A DNA stretch of 64,000 nt from Streptomyces sp. NBC_00457. GTDB lineage: Bacteria > Actinomycetota > Actinomycetes > Streptomycetales > Streptomycetaceae. The notes under the pieces were generated by a model. It was given only the letters and a program-made list of their open reading frames with translations. It was not told the origin of the DNA and ran no database searches. The DNA is taken from NCBI RefSeq assembly GCF_036014015.1, contig NZ_CP107905.1, forward strand, positions 2,294,001 to 2,358,000, written 5' to 3'. A program made the position numbers and the translations under genes. This document shows positions 35,800-44,240 of the stretch, one piece after another (position 1 is the stretch's first letter; the number at the start of each line of letters is the position of its first letter).

Positions 35800-36312
35800 A
35801 TGCAGTTCGGACGCACCTACGAGGAGTTCGAGGTCGGGGCGACGTACAAGCACTGGCCGGGAAAGACGGTCACGGAGTACGACGACCACCTGTTCTGTCT
35901 CCTCACCATGAACCACCACCCGCTCCACATGGACGCCAACTACGCCGAGAACACGACGGACTTCGGCAAGAACGTGGTGGTCGGGAACTACATCTACTCC
36001 CTCCTGCTCGGCATGTCCGTGCCGGACATCTCCGGCAAGGCGATCGCCAACCTGGAGATCGAGTCGCTCAAGCACGTGGCGCCGACCTTCCACGGCGACA
36101 CGATCTACGGCCAGACGACCGTGCTGGACAAGTGGCCGTCCAAGTCGAAGAACGACCGCGGCATCGTCCACGTCGAGACCAAGGGCTACAAGCAGGACGG
36201 CACGCTGGTCTGCGTGTTCCGCCGCAAGGTCATGGTGCCGACCGAGACGTACATCAAGGAGCGCGGCGGCGAGCAGCCGGGCCGCCCCCAGCTCAAGGAG
36301 CAGGAGAAGTAG
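35800..36312 (+). CDS. MaoC-family dehydratase, mesaconyl-CoA hydratase
   Basis: Protein of 170 aa, a single hot-dog domain. It would hydrate mesaconyl-C1-CoA to beta-methylmalyl-CoA. The motif region reads LLTMNHHPLHMDANYAE, where the family usually has GDxNPxH. The His and Pro are kept, but the position of the catalytic Asp holds Asn. The Asp pair DD in TEYDDHLF just before it may compensate. Later strands (VVVGNYIYSLLLG; IANLEIESLKHVAPTFHGDTI) are standard. It starts 5 bases after the lyase stop and is followed 2 bases on by the dehydrogenase gene. Confidence 0.85.
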   Translation: MQFGRTYEEFEVGATYKHWPGKTVTEYDDHLFCLLTMNHHPLHMDANYAENTTDFGKNVVVGNYIYSLLLGMSVPDISGKAIANLEIESLKHVAPTFHGDTIYGQTTVLDKWPSKSKNDRGIVHVETKGYKQDGTLVCVFRRKVMVPTETYIKERGGEQPGRPQLKEQEK

Positions 36313-36314
36313 CC

Positions 36315-37520
36315 ATGGCGCGACTCGCCCAGACCGCCGGTCTGACGGACATCCAGCAGGAGATCCTGTCCACGGTCCGCGACTTCGTGGACAAGGAGAT
36401 CATCCCGGTCGCGACCGAGCTGGAGCACCGCGACGAGTACCCGCAGCAGATCGTCGACGGCCTCAAGGAGTTGGGCCTGTTCGGCCTGATGATCCCGGAG
36501 GAGTACGGCGGCCTGGGCGAGTCCCTTCTGACGTACGCCCTGTGCGTCGAGGAGATCGCCCGCGGCTGGATGTCGGTGTCCGGCATCATCAACACGCACT
36601 TCATCGTGGCGTACATGCTCAAGCAGCACGGCACCGACGAGCAGCGGGACTACTTCCTGCCGAAGATGGCGGCCGGTGACATCCGGGGCGCCTTCTCGAT
36701 GTCGGAGCCGGCGCTGGGTTCCGATGTGTCGGCCATCACGTCGAAGGCGGTCAAGGACGGCGACGAGTACGTCCTGAACGGCCAGAAGATGTGGCTGACG
36801 AACGGCGGTACGTCGACTCTCGTGGCCGTCCTCGTGAAGAGTGACGAAGGACACCCCGAGGGCACCGCCCCCCACAAGTCGATGACGACCTTCCTCGTCG
36901 AGAAGGAGCCCGGCTTCGGAGAGGTCCGTCCGGGCCTCACCATCCCCGGGAAGATCGACAAGATGGGGTACAAGGGCGTCGACACCACCGAGCTCATCAT
37001 GGATGGCCTGCGGATTCCGGCCGACCGCGTGCTCGGCGGCCAGACCGGCCGGGGTTTCTACCAGATGATGGACGGCGTGGAGGTCGGCCGCGTCAACGTG
37101 GCGGCGCGTGGTTGCGGGGTCGCTCAGCGTGCGTTCGAGCTCGGTGTCCAGTACGCCCAGCAGCGTCACACTTTCGGCAAGCCGATCGCCCAGCACCAGG
37201 CGATCCAGTTCAAGCTGGCCGAGATGGCCACCAAGGTCGAAGCCGCGCATGCGATGATGGTGAACGCGGCACGCAAAAAGGACTCCGGAGAACGAAACGA
37301 CCTTGAGGCTGGGATGGCGAAGTACCTCGCCTCCGAGTACTGCAAGGAGGTCGTCGAGGACTCTTTCCGGATCCACGGCGGCTACGGCTTCTCCAAGGAG
37401 TACGAGATCGAGCGCCTCTACCGAGAGGCTCCGATGCTGCTGATCGGTGAAGGTACCGCCGAGATCCAGAAAATGATCATCGGTCGCAGGCTGCTCGAAG
37501 AGTATCGACTCCAGGGCTAG
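36315..37520 (+). CDS. Acyl-CoA dehydrogenase, probable (2S)-methylsuccinyl-CoA dehydrogenase
   Basis: Protein of 401 aa with the three acyl-CoA dehydrogenase domains: the N-terminal helices, the middle barrel (AFSMSEPALGSDVSAITSKA, WLTNGG for FAD), and the C-terminal helices (FGKPIAQHQAIQFKLAEMATKVEAA; RIHGGYGFSKEYEIERLYREA). The C-terminal LLIGEGTAEIQKMIIGR is where many members place the catalytic Glu, and a Glu is visible there (GEGTAE). In the ethylmalonyl-CoA pathway this step makes mesaconyl-CoA. The specific substrate is inferred from the operon; the family is certain. Confidence 0.88.
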   Translation: MARLAQTAGLTDIQQEILSTVRDFVDKEIIPVATELEHRDEYPQQIVDGLKELGLFGLMIPEEYGGLGESLLTYALCVEEIARGWMSVSGIINTHFIVAYMLKQHGTDEQRDYFLPKMAAGDIRGAFSMSEPALGSDVSAITSKAVKDGDEYVLNGQKMWLTNGGTSTLVAVLVKSDEGHPEGTAPHKSMTTFLVEKEPGFGEVRPGLTIPGKIDKMGYKGVDTTELIMDGLRIPADRVLGGQTGRGFYQMMDGVEVGRVNVAARGCGVAQRAFELGVQYAQQRHTFGKPIAQHQAIQFKLAEMATKVEAAHAMMVNAARKKDSGERNDLEAGMAKYLASEYCKEVVEDSFRIHGGYGFSKEYEIERLYREAPMLLIGEGTAEIQKMIIGRRLLEEYRLQG

Positions 37521-37532
37521 ATGTCCGGGTTG

Positions 37533-37565
37533 GGGGTGTTTTCTTCGCGAAGAAGATCACACCCC
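37533..37565 (+). terminator. Hairpin after the ethylmalonyl-CoA operon
   Basis: GGGGTGT (37533-37539) pairs with ACACCCC (37559-37565). Between them lies the 14-base palindrome TTCTTCGCGAAGAA (37541-37554). It lies 12 bases after the dehydrogenase stop and probably ends the ccr operon before psd. Confidence 0.7.
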
Positions 37566-37691
37566 GTCAACACTCTTCGGCTGCCGACTCGGCTTCCTGG
37601 CTTGCCCAGTTGTAGCCCGCGACCGGTACGATCGCGTGAAAGCCGCCGTCCCCCTCACGCAGCGCGGCATCATCCGCTACGAAGGTCATCC

Positions 37692-38348
37692 ATGCCCCAC
37701 AGCCAAACCTCTGCACCACGCGACAGCCTGGCAGGCGTACGCCTGGCGCGCGGAGCATCGCCGTGGCTTCTCCCGACCGTCGCCACCGCAGCCCTCAGCC
37801 TGGTCCGCGCGCGCCGCTCCGGCGCCGCCAGAGCCGTGGCCGTACCCGCCACCGCGCTCGCGGCGGGCATGCTGTGGTTCTTCCGCGACCCCGAGCGCGA
37901 GATCGCCACGGGCCGGGTCATCTCGCCGGCCGACGGTGTGGTGCAGAGCATCATGCCGTGGAAGGACGGGCGTACCCGCGTCGCGATCTTCATGAGCCCG
38001 CTCAACGTCCACGTCAACCGTGCTCCGCTCGCCGGTACCGTGGCGTCGGTCGAGCACATCCCCGGCGGGTTCGTTCCGGCGTTCAACAAGGAGAGCGAGA
38101 ACAACGAGCGCGTAGTCTGGCACTTCGACACCGAACTCGGCGACATCGAGATGATCCAGATCGCCGGCGCGGTCGCCCGTCGCATCGTGCCGTACGTACC
38201 GCAGGGCACGAAGGTCGAGCAGGGTGACCGGATCGGTCTGATCCGCTTCGGCTCGCGTGTCGACATCTACCTGCCCGAGGGCGTGGAGGTCGCGGTCGAG
38301 GTCGGGCAGAAGACCGTGGCTGGGGTGACTCGCATTGACCGTGATTGA
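37692..38348 (+). CDS. psd: Phosphatidylserine decarboxylase
   Basis: Protein of 218 aa, the short (type II) bacterial form. It makes phosphatidylethanolamine from phosphatidylserine at the membrane. A membrane-associated N terminus (about 20-60, ATAALSLVRARR and TALAAGMLWFFRDPER) precedes the core: ISPADGVVQSI, FMSPLNVHVNRAP and NNERVVWHF. The self-cleavage site that generates the pyruvoyl group is the Gly-Ser of RFGSRVDIYLP near residue 190. The start at ATG 37692 gives the expected length. It overlaps pssA by 14 bases. Confidence 0.93.
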   Translation: MPHSQTSAPRDSLAGVRLARGASPWLLPTVATAALSLVRARRSGAARAVAVPATALAAGMLWFFRDPEREIATGRVISPADGVVQSIMPWKDGRTRVAIFMSPLNVHVNRAPLAGTVASVEHIPGGFVPAFNKESENNERVVWHFDTELGDIEMIQIAGAVARRIVPYVPQGTKVEQGDRIGLIRFGSRVDIYLPEGVEVAVEVGQKTVAGVTRIDRD

Positions 38349-39192
38349 TCCTGAGACTCAGGCGGGCTGGGTGCCGGAGGCCGACGAGGTGGTGGACGAA
38401 GAGGAGGAGATGCCTCTTTCTCTCCGCCTCTCGATAGCGGACACCCTCACCCTCGGCAACGCCACGTGCGGCTTCATGGCGGTGTACTTCACCACCACCG
38501 GCATCCTGATCCCGCACCTCACCGACAGCCAGGAAACCGGCATGGCCCGCAACAGCGCGGCCACGGCGGTCATCCTGATGCTGTGCGCGGCGGTCTTCGA
38601 CCTGTTCGACGGCCTGGTGGCGCGCAAGCTGCGCTCCTCCCCCATGGGCGCCGAGCTGGACAACCTCTCGGACCTGGTCAGCTTCGGTCTGGCCCCGGCG
38701 TACTTCGTCCTGGTCTACGGCATGGTCGCGGACGACGCGTACCAGAAGGTGGCCGCGGTCGGAGCGGTCGTGGTGCTTCTGGCGGTGGTGCTGCGGCTTG
38801 CCCGCTTCTCGTGCGTGACACCGCCGAACGGCATGTTCCAGGGCATGCCGAGCCCCTTCGGGGCGCTGACGGTGGTCTCGATCGTGCTCCTGGAGCTGCC
38901 CTTCGTGGCGACGCTCCTGGCGATCCTCGGCACCGCGTGGCTCATGGTCAGCCGGGTCGAGTACCCGAAGCCGCGGGGCCGTCTCGCGGTCGCGATGCTC
39001 ACCTGGATCGTCCTGGGGATGGGCCTCCTCGCGGCCTGGGCGTTCGGCGCTCCCGGCGGACAGCTCCTCCTCCAGACAGGCTGTGCTCTGCAGCTGGTCA
39101 TGGGCGCGGTGATCCCCCTGTTCGCCACGGCCCGCCGGGTGAACAACTTCCGCGACAACCGGCGTGAGGCACGGGCGGCGCAGCTGCCGTAA
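38335..39192 (+). CDS. pssA: CDP-diacylglycerol-serine O-phosphatidyltransferase
   Basis: Protein of 285 aa. It makes phosphatidylserine, the substrate of Psd. The CDP-alcohol phosphotransferase signature is complete: DLFDG, then AR two residues on, then G, then DNLSD. About eight membrane helices follow a ~30-residue acidic N terminus. Translation probably starts at TTG 38335 inside the psd end; GTG 38341 is a near alternative. Either gives translational coupling. A 15-bp-stem hairpin ends the unit. Confidence 0.92.
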   Translation: MTVIDPETQAGWVPEADEVVDEEEEMPLSLRLSIADTLTLGNATCGFMAVYFTTTGILIPHLTDSQETGMARNSAATAVILMLCAAVFDLFDGLVARKLRSSPMGAELDNLSDLVSFGLAPAYFVLVYGMVADDAYQKVAAVGAVVVLLAVVLRLARFSCVTPPNGMFQGMPSPFGALTVVSIVLLELPFVATLLAILGTAWLMVSRVEYPKPRGRLAVAMLTWIVLGMGLLAAWAFGAPGGQLLLQTGCALQLVMGAVIPLFATARRVNNFRDNRREARAAQLP

Positions 39193-39204
39193 CACCTGAC
39201 AGCA

Positions 39205-39238
39205 CAGAGGGCCCGAACCGCAAGGTTCGGGCCCTCTG
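39205..39238. terminator. Perfect 15-bp-stem hairpin between pssA and the ABC operon
   Basis: CAGAGGGCCCGAACC (39205-39219) and its exact complement (39224-39238) enclose a GCAA tetraloop. It lies 12 bases after the pssA stop and 12 bases before the end of the convergent substrate-binding protein gene, so it can serve both strands. Confidence 0.9.
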
Positions 39239-39250
39239 CGTTGCGCTCGT

Positions 39251-40513
39251 TCAGGCACCCGGCGTGTACGCCTCGGCGACCGACGACGCCTCTGCCTCCC
39301 GTACGACCTTCATGCCGCCCGTCACGCCCTTGTCCGGCTGCAGGATGACGCTCTGCCGGGACGACGGGGCCTTCGGGTCGGTGAAGTCCTGCGGGATGCC
39401 GAAGCCGACGTCGAACGCGTCGATCGTCAGCAGCGCCTTGTCGACGCCCGCGCGCGTGAGGTCCTTGCTCGCGCAGGCCTTCTTCAGGGCCTCGCCGAAG
39501 ACGGAGACCGCCGTCCAGCCGGCCACCACGCCGTTGTCCAGCGCGTCCTTCGGATACGCCGCCCGGTAGTCCGCCACGAGCTGCTTCGCCTCCGGGGTGT
39601 CGGCGCCGATGGGCAGCGACGGGGAGGCCACCCAGTAGTTCTTCGACAGGGCGGGGCCCGCCTGGGTGGCGAGCAGCTGCGGGGCGAAGGCGGAGTTGTT
39701 GCCGATGACCGGGACGCCGAAGCCGCTCGCCGCCGCGACGCCGACGAGGGAGGCCGCCTGGCGCGGCCCCGCGCTGATCACGACGGCCTTGACGCCCGCT
39801 TTCTTCAGAGCGGCGACCTGTGCGGTCATGTCGTTGTCCGTCGGCTTGATCTTCTGCTCGACGACCGTCAGCCCGGATTCCTCCGCCATGTGCTTTGCAC
39901 CGACCAGGGCGCTCTCACCGTAGTCGCCCTCGAAGTACACGTGCCCGATCTTGTCGCCCTTCTTGATCCCCTTCTCCTTCATCAGGAAGTCGATGGCGTT
40001 GATCGTCTCGATGTCGTACGTCGATCCGATGACGCGGATGTACGGGCTGCCGAGCAGCGAGTGCGCCCATGCCTGCGGCAGCACCAGGCCCTTGTCCTGG
40101 CCGTCCACGCGCTGCTTGACCGCGGCGACGAACGGCGAGCCGATGAACTGGGTGAAGCCCAGCACCTTCGGCGCCAGCTCCGTGTACCCGGACACGGCCT
40201 TCTGCGGGTCGTAGCCGTGGTCGCGGACGGAGAGGGACACCTGGTAGCCGCAGACGCCGCCCTTGGCGTTCAGCTGCTTCACATACAGCTGCTGCGCCTG
40301 GGTGACGCTCTTGCCGAGGGTCGCGTAGACGCCGGTCATGTCCGTGAGCACCCCGAGCGTGATCGTCTTGCCGGAGATCCCCTCACCGGTCTTGACGCCA
40401 CCCGCGGTGTCCTGGCTGTCGCCGTCGTCCTTGGCCTTGGAGCTGCAGCCGGCCAGCACGAGCAGCGCGGCGAGCGCGCCCGCCGCGACTCTGGCCGCAT
40501 AGGTCGTGGTCAT
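39251..40513 (-). CDS. Branched-chain amino acid-type ABC transporter substrate-binding lipoprotein
   Basis: Protein of 420 aa. A lipoprotein signal peptide ends in the lipobox LAGC near residue 22, with a Lys/Asp-rich linker after it. The mature part is a type I periplasmic-binding fold (ISGKTITLGVLTDMTGVYATLGKSVTQAQQLYVKQLNAKGG at its start) as in LivJ/AmiC-like proteins. The ligand could be branched-chain amino acids, amides, urea or aromatic acids. ATG 40513 overlaps the LivM-type gene stop by four bases. It is the last gene of the operon. Confidence 0.9.
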   Translation of the reverse strand: MTTTYAARVAAGALAALLVLAGCSSKAKDDGDSQDTAGGVKTGEGISGKTITLGVLTDMTGVYATLGKSVTQAQQLYVKQLNAKGGVCGYQVSLSVRDHGYDPQKAVSGYTELAPKVLGFTQFIGSPFVAAVKQRVDGQDKGLVLPQAWAHSLLGSPYIRVIGSTYDIETINAIDFLMKEKGIKKGDKIGHVYFEGDYGESALVGAKHMAEESGLTVVEQKIKPTDNDMTAQVAALKKAGVKAVVISAGPRQAASLVGVAAASGFGVPVIGNNSAFAPQLLATQAGPALSKNYWVASPSLPIGADTPEAKQLVADYRAAYPKDALDNGVVAGWTAVSVFGEALKKACASKDLTRAGVDKALLTIDAFDVGFGIPQDFTDPKAPSSRQSVILQPDKGVTGGMKVVREAEASSVAEAYTPGA

Positions 40514-41601
40514 CGTTCCTCCCCTGGATTGCGTACGACGCGGTTCCGGGCGGCCAGCCTGACCAGGCCGCCCGGCAGAAAGAGCACCACCGCCACGACG
40601 GCGGCGCCGTACAGGTACCGGGACGCCTCGCCCGGTGCGATCCCGCCCGTGCCCGGGTCGGAGACCAGCGGGAGCGCGTCGCTGTAGCGGGTCAGCAGCT
40701 GGGGCAGCAGCGAGACGAACGCCGCCCCGAGCACCGCTCCCCGGACCGAGCCGAGCCCGCCGATGACGATCATGGCGAGGTACTCCAGCGAGAGCGTGAT
40801 CCCGAAGTAGTCGGGCACCGTCCGCTGGAAGACCAGCGCGAGCAGCACTCCGGCGAGGCCCGCGTACATCGAGGACAGGACGAAGACGGCGGCCCGGTAG
40901 CGGGCGACCGGCACGCCGATCACCCCGGCCGCGATGCGGTGGTCGCGGATCGCGTTCATGGCCCGGCCCGGCCTGCCGCGCAGCACCCCGCGGGCGAACA
41001 GCGCACAGCCGAGCAGGACGACGAGTCCGGCGTACCAGAGCTTCTCGGCGGAGCCGAACGGCACGTTGGCGACGAGGAGTTCGCGGTCGTCGAAGGTGAG
41101 GCCGAAGAGGTTGAGGGCGGGTACGTCGCGGCCGTTGAAGCCGCCGGTGAGGTCGCGGGCGTTGAACAGCACATGCTGGCCGATGAAGATCAGCGCGAGG
41201 GTCGCGATGCCGAGGTAGGCGCCGCGCAGCCGGCCCGCGATGGGGCTGAAGAGGCCTCCGGCGGCTCCGGCGACCAGGGTGGCGAGGACGGCGGCGAGCC
41301 AGGTCGGCAGGGAGAGCCCGGTCAGGCCGTCGCGCCCGTCGCCGGCGAACACGCAGTAGCCGTAGGCGCCGACGGCCAGGAAGAAGGCGTGGCCCATGGA
41401 GAGCTGGCCGGTGGCGCCGGTGAGCAGGTTGATGCCGATGGCGCCGATCGCGGCTGCCATGGCGAACAGACCCGCCTGGAGCCAGAAGCGGTCCAGGTAG
41501 AAGGGCAGGGCGAGCAGCAGGACGGTGCCGCCGCCCCAGACGTACGTACGGGTGCGGGTGAACCACATCGGCCGGGTGCCGCCCGCGATGGCTTCAGACA
41601 C
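40510..41601 (-). CDS. Branched-chain amino acid-type ABC transporter permease, LivM-like
   Basis: Protein of 363 aa with about ten membrane helices. The signature region reads NAIRDHRIAAGVIGVPVARYRAAVFVLSSMYAGLAGVLLAL and is followed by MIVIGGLGSVRGAVLGAAFV, both typical of LivM. LLTGATGQLSMGHAFFLAVGAYGY is the conserved N-terminal loop. Its start overlaps the LivH-like gene by 8 bases. Confidence 0.92.
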   Translation of the reverse strand: MSEAIAGGTRPMWFTRTRTYVWGGGTVLLLALPFYLDRFWLQAGLFAMAAAIGAIGINLLTGATGQLSMGHAFFLAVGAYGYCVFAGDGRDGLTGLSLPTWLAAVLATLVAGAAGGLFSPIAGRLRGAYLGIATLALIFIGQHVLFNARDLTGGFNGRDVPALNLFGLTFDDRELLVANVPFGSAEKLWYAGLVVLLGCALFARGVLRGRPGRAMNAIRDHRIAAGVIGVPVARYRAAVFVLSSMYAGLAGVLLALVFQRTVPDYFGITLSLEYLAMIVIGGLGSVRGAVLGAAFVSLLPQLLTRYSDALPLVSDPGTGGIAPGEASRYLYGAAVVAVVLFLPGGLVRLAARNRVVRNPGEER

Positions 41602-42484
41602 GGGCGAGCTCCTTCGTGCCGAACAGCCCGGCGGGCCGGATGAGCAGGATCGCGAGCATGACGAGGTAGGGCGCCAGGTCGCCGAGCCCCCGGCCCAGGA
41701 AGGTCAGGTCGCTCTGGTAGCCGGTGGCGAGGGACTCGGTCACGCCGATGATCAGTCCGCCGACCAGGGCACCCGTCGTCGAGTCGAGGCCGCCGAGGAT
41801 CGCCGCCGGGAAGGCCTTGAGGGCGGCGAGGGAGGTGGCCCGTTCCAGGCCGGGCGTCGGGAAGACGGTGAGGAAGAGGGCGGCCACGGCGGCGAGTCCG
41901 CCCGCCACGGCCCAGGCGCCGAGGGACACCCGGCCGAGCCTGACTCCCATCAGGGCGGCGGTCTCCGGGCTCTCGGCCGCCGCGCGCATCGCCACGCCCC
42001 ATGTGGTGTAGCGGAAGGCGAGCAGGAACGCGGTGATGAGCAGGGCGGCGGCGACGAAGGCGGCGATCCGGGTGTGGGCGAGGGAGATCGGGCCGAGGGT
42101 GAGGACGGCGTCGCCCCAGGGGTCGCCCAGCGGCAGGACGTCCGTGCCGATGCGCCGGGTGAGTTCGGTGGTGAGCAGGATGTCGACGCCGATGGTCACG
42201 ATGGCCAGCACGCTCTGGTCGCTGCCCCGGTAGCGGCGCATCACCAGGAACTCGACGGCCGCTCCGACCAGCGCGGCGCCCGCGATGCCGGCCAGCAGCG
42301 CGGGCCAGAACCCGATGTCGTCGTGGAGGACCGCGGTGACGTATCCGCCGGCCAGCAGCAGTGAGGCGTGCGCGAAGTTGACGACCTCCGTGGCCCGGAA
42401 GATCACCACGAACCCGAGGGCGATCAGCGCGTAGACGGAGCCCAACGAGACGCCGTTGAGGAAGAGTTCGGCGAAGGTGCTCAC
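41594..42484 (-). CDS. Branched-chain amino acid-type ABC transporter permease, LivH-like
   Basis: Protein of 296 aa from GTG 42484. Eight helices; the N terminus LFLNGVSLGSVYALIALGFVVIFRATEVVNFAHASLLLAGGYV is diagnostic of LivH, and FPAAILGGLDSTTGALVGGLIIGV is the conserved late loop. It forms the membrane channel with the LivM-like protein. The GTG overlaps the LivG-like stop by four bases (GTGA). Confidence 0.92.
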   Translation of the reverse strand: MSTFAELFLNGVSLGSVYALIALGFVVIFRATEVVNFAHASLLLAGGYVTAVLHDDIGFWPALLAGIAGAALVGAAVEFLVMRRYRGSDQSVLAIVTIGVDILLTTELTRRIGTDVLPLGDPWGDAVLTLGPISLAHTRIAAFVAAALLITAFLLAFRYTTWGVAMRAAAESPETAALMGVRLGRVSLGAWAVAGGLAAVAALFLTVFPTPGLERATSLAALKAFPAAILGGLDSTTGALVGGLIIGVTESLATGYQSDLTFLGRGLGDLAPYLVMLAILLIRPAGLFGTKELARV

Positions 42485-43251
42485 GACGCGGCCTCCTCAC
42501 CGAGGTAGGCACGCACGACGGCCGGATCGTTCTGTACGTCGGCCGGAGCGCCGTCCGCGATCAGCCGCCCGAAGTCGAGCACGGTCACCGTGTCCGCGAG
42601 CCTCATCACCACCCCCATGTCGTGCTCGACCAGGACGATGGAGATCCCGAGGCTGTCGCGGACCCCGGCGATGACGCCCGCGACCCGGCGCCGCTCGTCG
42701 GCCGTCATGCCGGCCACCGGTTCGTCGAGGAGCAGCAGCCGGGGTTCCATGCACAGCGCGCGGGCCAGCTCGGCGAGCTTCTGCTGCCCGTACGGCAGGG
42801 AGCCCGCCGGCCGGCCGAGGTGGTCCTCGAGGCCCACGAACGCGGCGATCTCCCGGACGCGTGCCCGGTGCTTGCGTTCCTCGCGCCCCGCCGACGGCAG
42901 CCGCAGCCCGGCGGCGACGAAGCCGGACCTGGTCAGCCGGTGCCGGCCCAGCAGCAGGCTGTCCTCGACGGTCGCGTGCGGCGGCAGGGCGAGGTTCTGG
43001 AAGATGCGGGCGACGCCGAGCGCGGCGATGCGGTGCGCGGGCATGCCGGTCAGCTCGTGGCCGCCGAAGCGGACACTGCCCGAGGTGGCCCGGTAGACCC
43101 CCGACAGGACGTTGAAGCAGGTCGACTTGCCTGCCCCGTTGGGTCCGATCAGGGCGTGGACGGTGCCGGGGCGCACGGTGAAGGTGACGTCGTCCAGGGC
43201 GAGGAGGCCCGCGAAACGGACGGTGAGGTGGTCCACGTGCAGGGTCTCCAT
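42481..43251 (-). CDS. Branched-chain-type ABC transporter ATP-binding protein, LivG-like
   Basis: Protein of 256 aa from ATG 43251, 1 base after the LivF-like stop. Walker A GPNGAGKST, Q-loop FQNLALPPHATV, signature LPYGQQKLAELARAL (the LivG variant of LSGGQ), Walker B LLLLDEPVAGM, and switch His in LVEHDMGVVM. The C terminus GRLIADGAPADVQNDPAVVRAYLGEE is typical for LivG. Confidence 0.93.
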   Translation of the reverse strand: METLHVDHLTVRFAGLLALDDVTFTVRPGTVHALIGPNGAGKSTCFNVLSGVYRATSGSVRFGGHELTGMPAHRIAALGVARIFQNLALPPHATVEDSLLLGRHRLTRSGFVAAGLRLPSAGREERKHRARVREIAAFVGLEDHLGRPAGSLPYGQQKLAELARALCMEPRLLLLDEPVAGMTADERRRVAGVIAGVRDSLGISIVLVEHDMGVVMRLADTVTVLDFGRLIADGAPADVQNDPAVVRAYLGEEAAS

Positions 43252-43252
43252 G

Positions 43253-44059
43253 TCAGCCCTCCCATCGGGGCAGCGCAGGGTGGGATCGCGTGGCGCCCGC
43301 CGCGTCGGCGGCCGCGTCCTCGTCGACCACGCCCAGGTAGCGGCGGCGCACCTCGTCGGAGGCGGCCAGTTCGGCGGTCGGACCGGAGAGCGTGACCTCG
43401 CCGACCTCCAGGACGTGGGCATGGGTGGCGAGGCGCAGGGCGAGCGCCGCGTTCTGCTCGACCAGCAGGACGGAGGTGCCCTGTTCGTTGATCTCGCGCA
43501 CGGTCTCGGCGATCCGCGCGGCCATCAGCGGGGCCAGGCCCAGCGACGGCTCGTCGAGCAGCAGCACCTTCGGTACGGCCATCAGGGCGCGGGCGACGGC
43601 GAGCATCTGCTGCTCACCGCCCGACAGCAGCCCGGCCCGCTGCTGGGCCCGCTCGGCGAGGACGGGGAAGAGTTCGTGGACGCGGCGCAGGGCGGCGGCC
43701 CGGTCGGTGCGACCGCCGGCCGCGCCGAGCGCCCCGGCCCGCAGGTTGTCCGCGACGGTCATCCGGGCGAACACCCGCCGCCCCTCCGGCACTTGGGACA
43801 CCCCGACAGCCACCACCCGGTCGGGCGCGAGCCCATCGATACGGCGTCCGCCGAGCGTCACGGTGCCGCCGGTCGTCGCCCCGCCGTGGAAGGAGAGCGT
43901 GCGGCTGACCGCCCGCAACAGCGTCGACTTGCCCGCACCGTTCCCGCCGAGGACCGTCACCACGGCCGCCTCCGGCACCTCCAGCGACACCCGGCGCAGA
44001 GCGCGCACCGGGCCGTACCCCACCGACAGATCCCGTACGACCAGATCGGAGCCCCCCAT
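43253..44059 (-). CDS. Branched-chain-type ABC transporter ATP-binding protein, LivF-like
   Basis: Protein of 268 aa. Walker A GGNGAGKST, Q-loop-side VPEGRRVFARMTV, signature LSGGEQQMLAVARAL, Walker B LLLDEPSLGLAP, and LVEQNAALAL for the switch region. A ~25-residue C-terminal tail after YLGVV is longer than usual. It is the first gene of a five-gene operon (F, G, H, M, binding protein) driven from the region shared with the divergent PucR-type gene. Confidence 0.93.
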   Translation of the reverse strand: MGGSDLVVRDLSVGYGPVRALRRVSLEVPEAAVVTVLGGNGAGKSTLLRAVSRTLSFHGGATTGGTVTLGGRRIDGLAPDRVVAVGVSQVPEGRRVFARMTVADNLRAGALGAAGGRTDRAAALRRVHELFPVLAERAQQRAGLLSGGEQQMLAVARALMAVPKVLLLDEPSLGLAPLMAARIAETVREINEQGTSVLLVEQNAALALRLATHAHVLEVGEVTLSGPTAELAASDEVRRRYLGVVDEDAAADAAGATRSHPALPRWEG

Positions 44060-44143
44060 GGCACCGCCCCCTTCCTCCGCCCTGTGTGGCGCTCACCCCA
44101 GCACCGGGTGGGGTGTCCGTCCACGGGTCGCGGCCGAAACGCT

Positions 44144-44188
44144 GCTGGTGACCAGCGAATACGGCCGCCCGTTGTGCACGCGCACAAC
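44144..44188. promoter_or_regulatory. Palindromes between the liv-type operon and the PucR-type gene
   Basis: GTTGTGC-ACGC-GCACAAC (44171-44188) is a perfect 7-bp inverted repeat. GCTGGT-G-ACCAGC (44144-44156) is a perfect 6-bp one, 30 bp upstream by centre. Both lie in the 181-base gap between divergent starts, so one bound regulator could control both directions. Confidence 0.55.
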
Positions 44189-44240
44189 ACTGCGTGTCGG
44201 GGGCCTGCCCAAGCCGGGCGGCCGGTGGCATCCTCCGGCC

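Noticed and set aside
39251..41566. Apparent fusion of a long N-terminal extension to the substrate-binding protein
   Set aside because: The extension is out-of-frame reading of the LivM-type gene. The lipoprotein signal at 40513 marks the true start.
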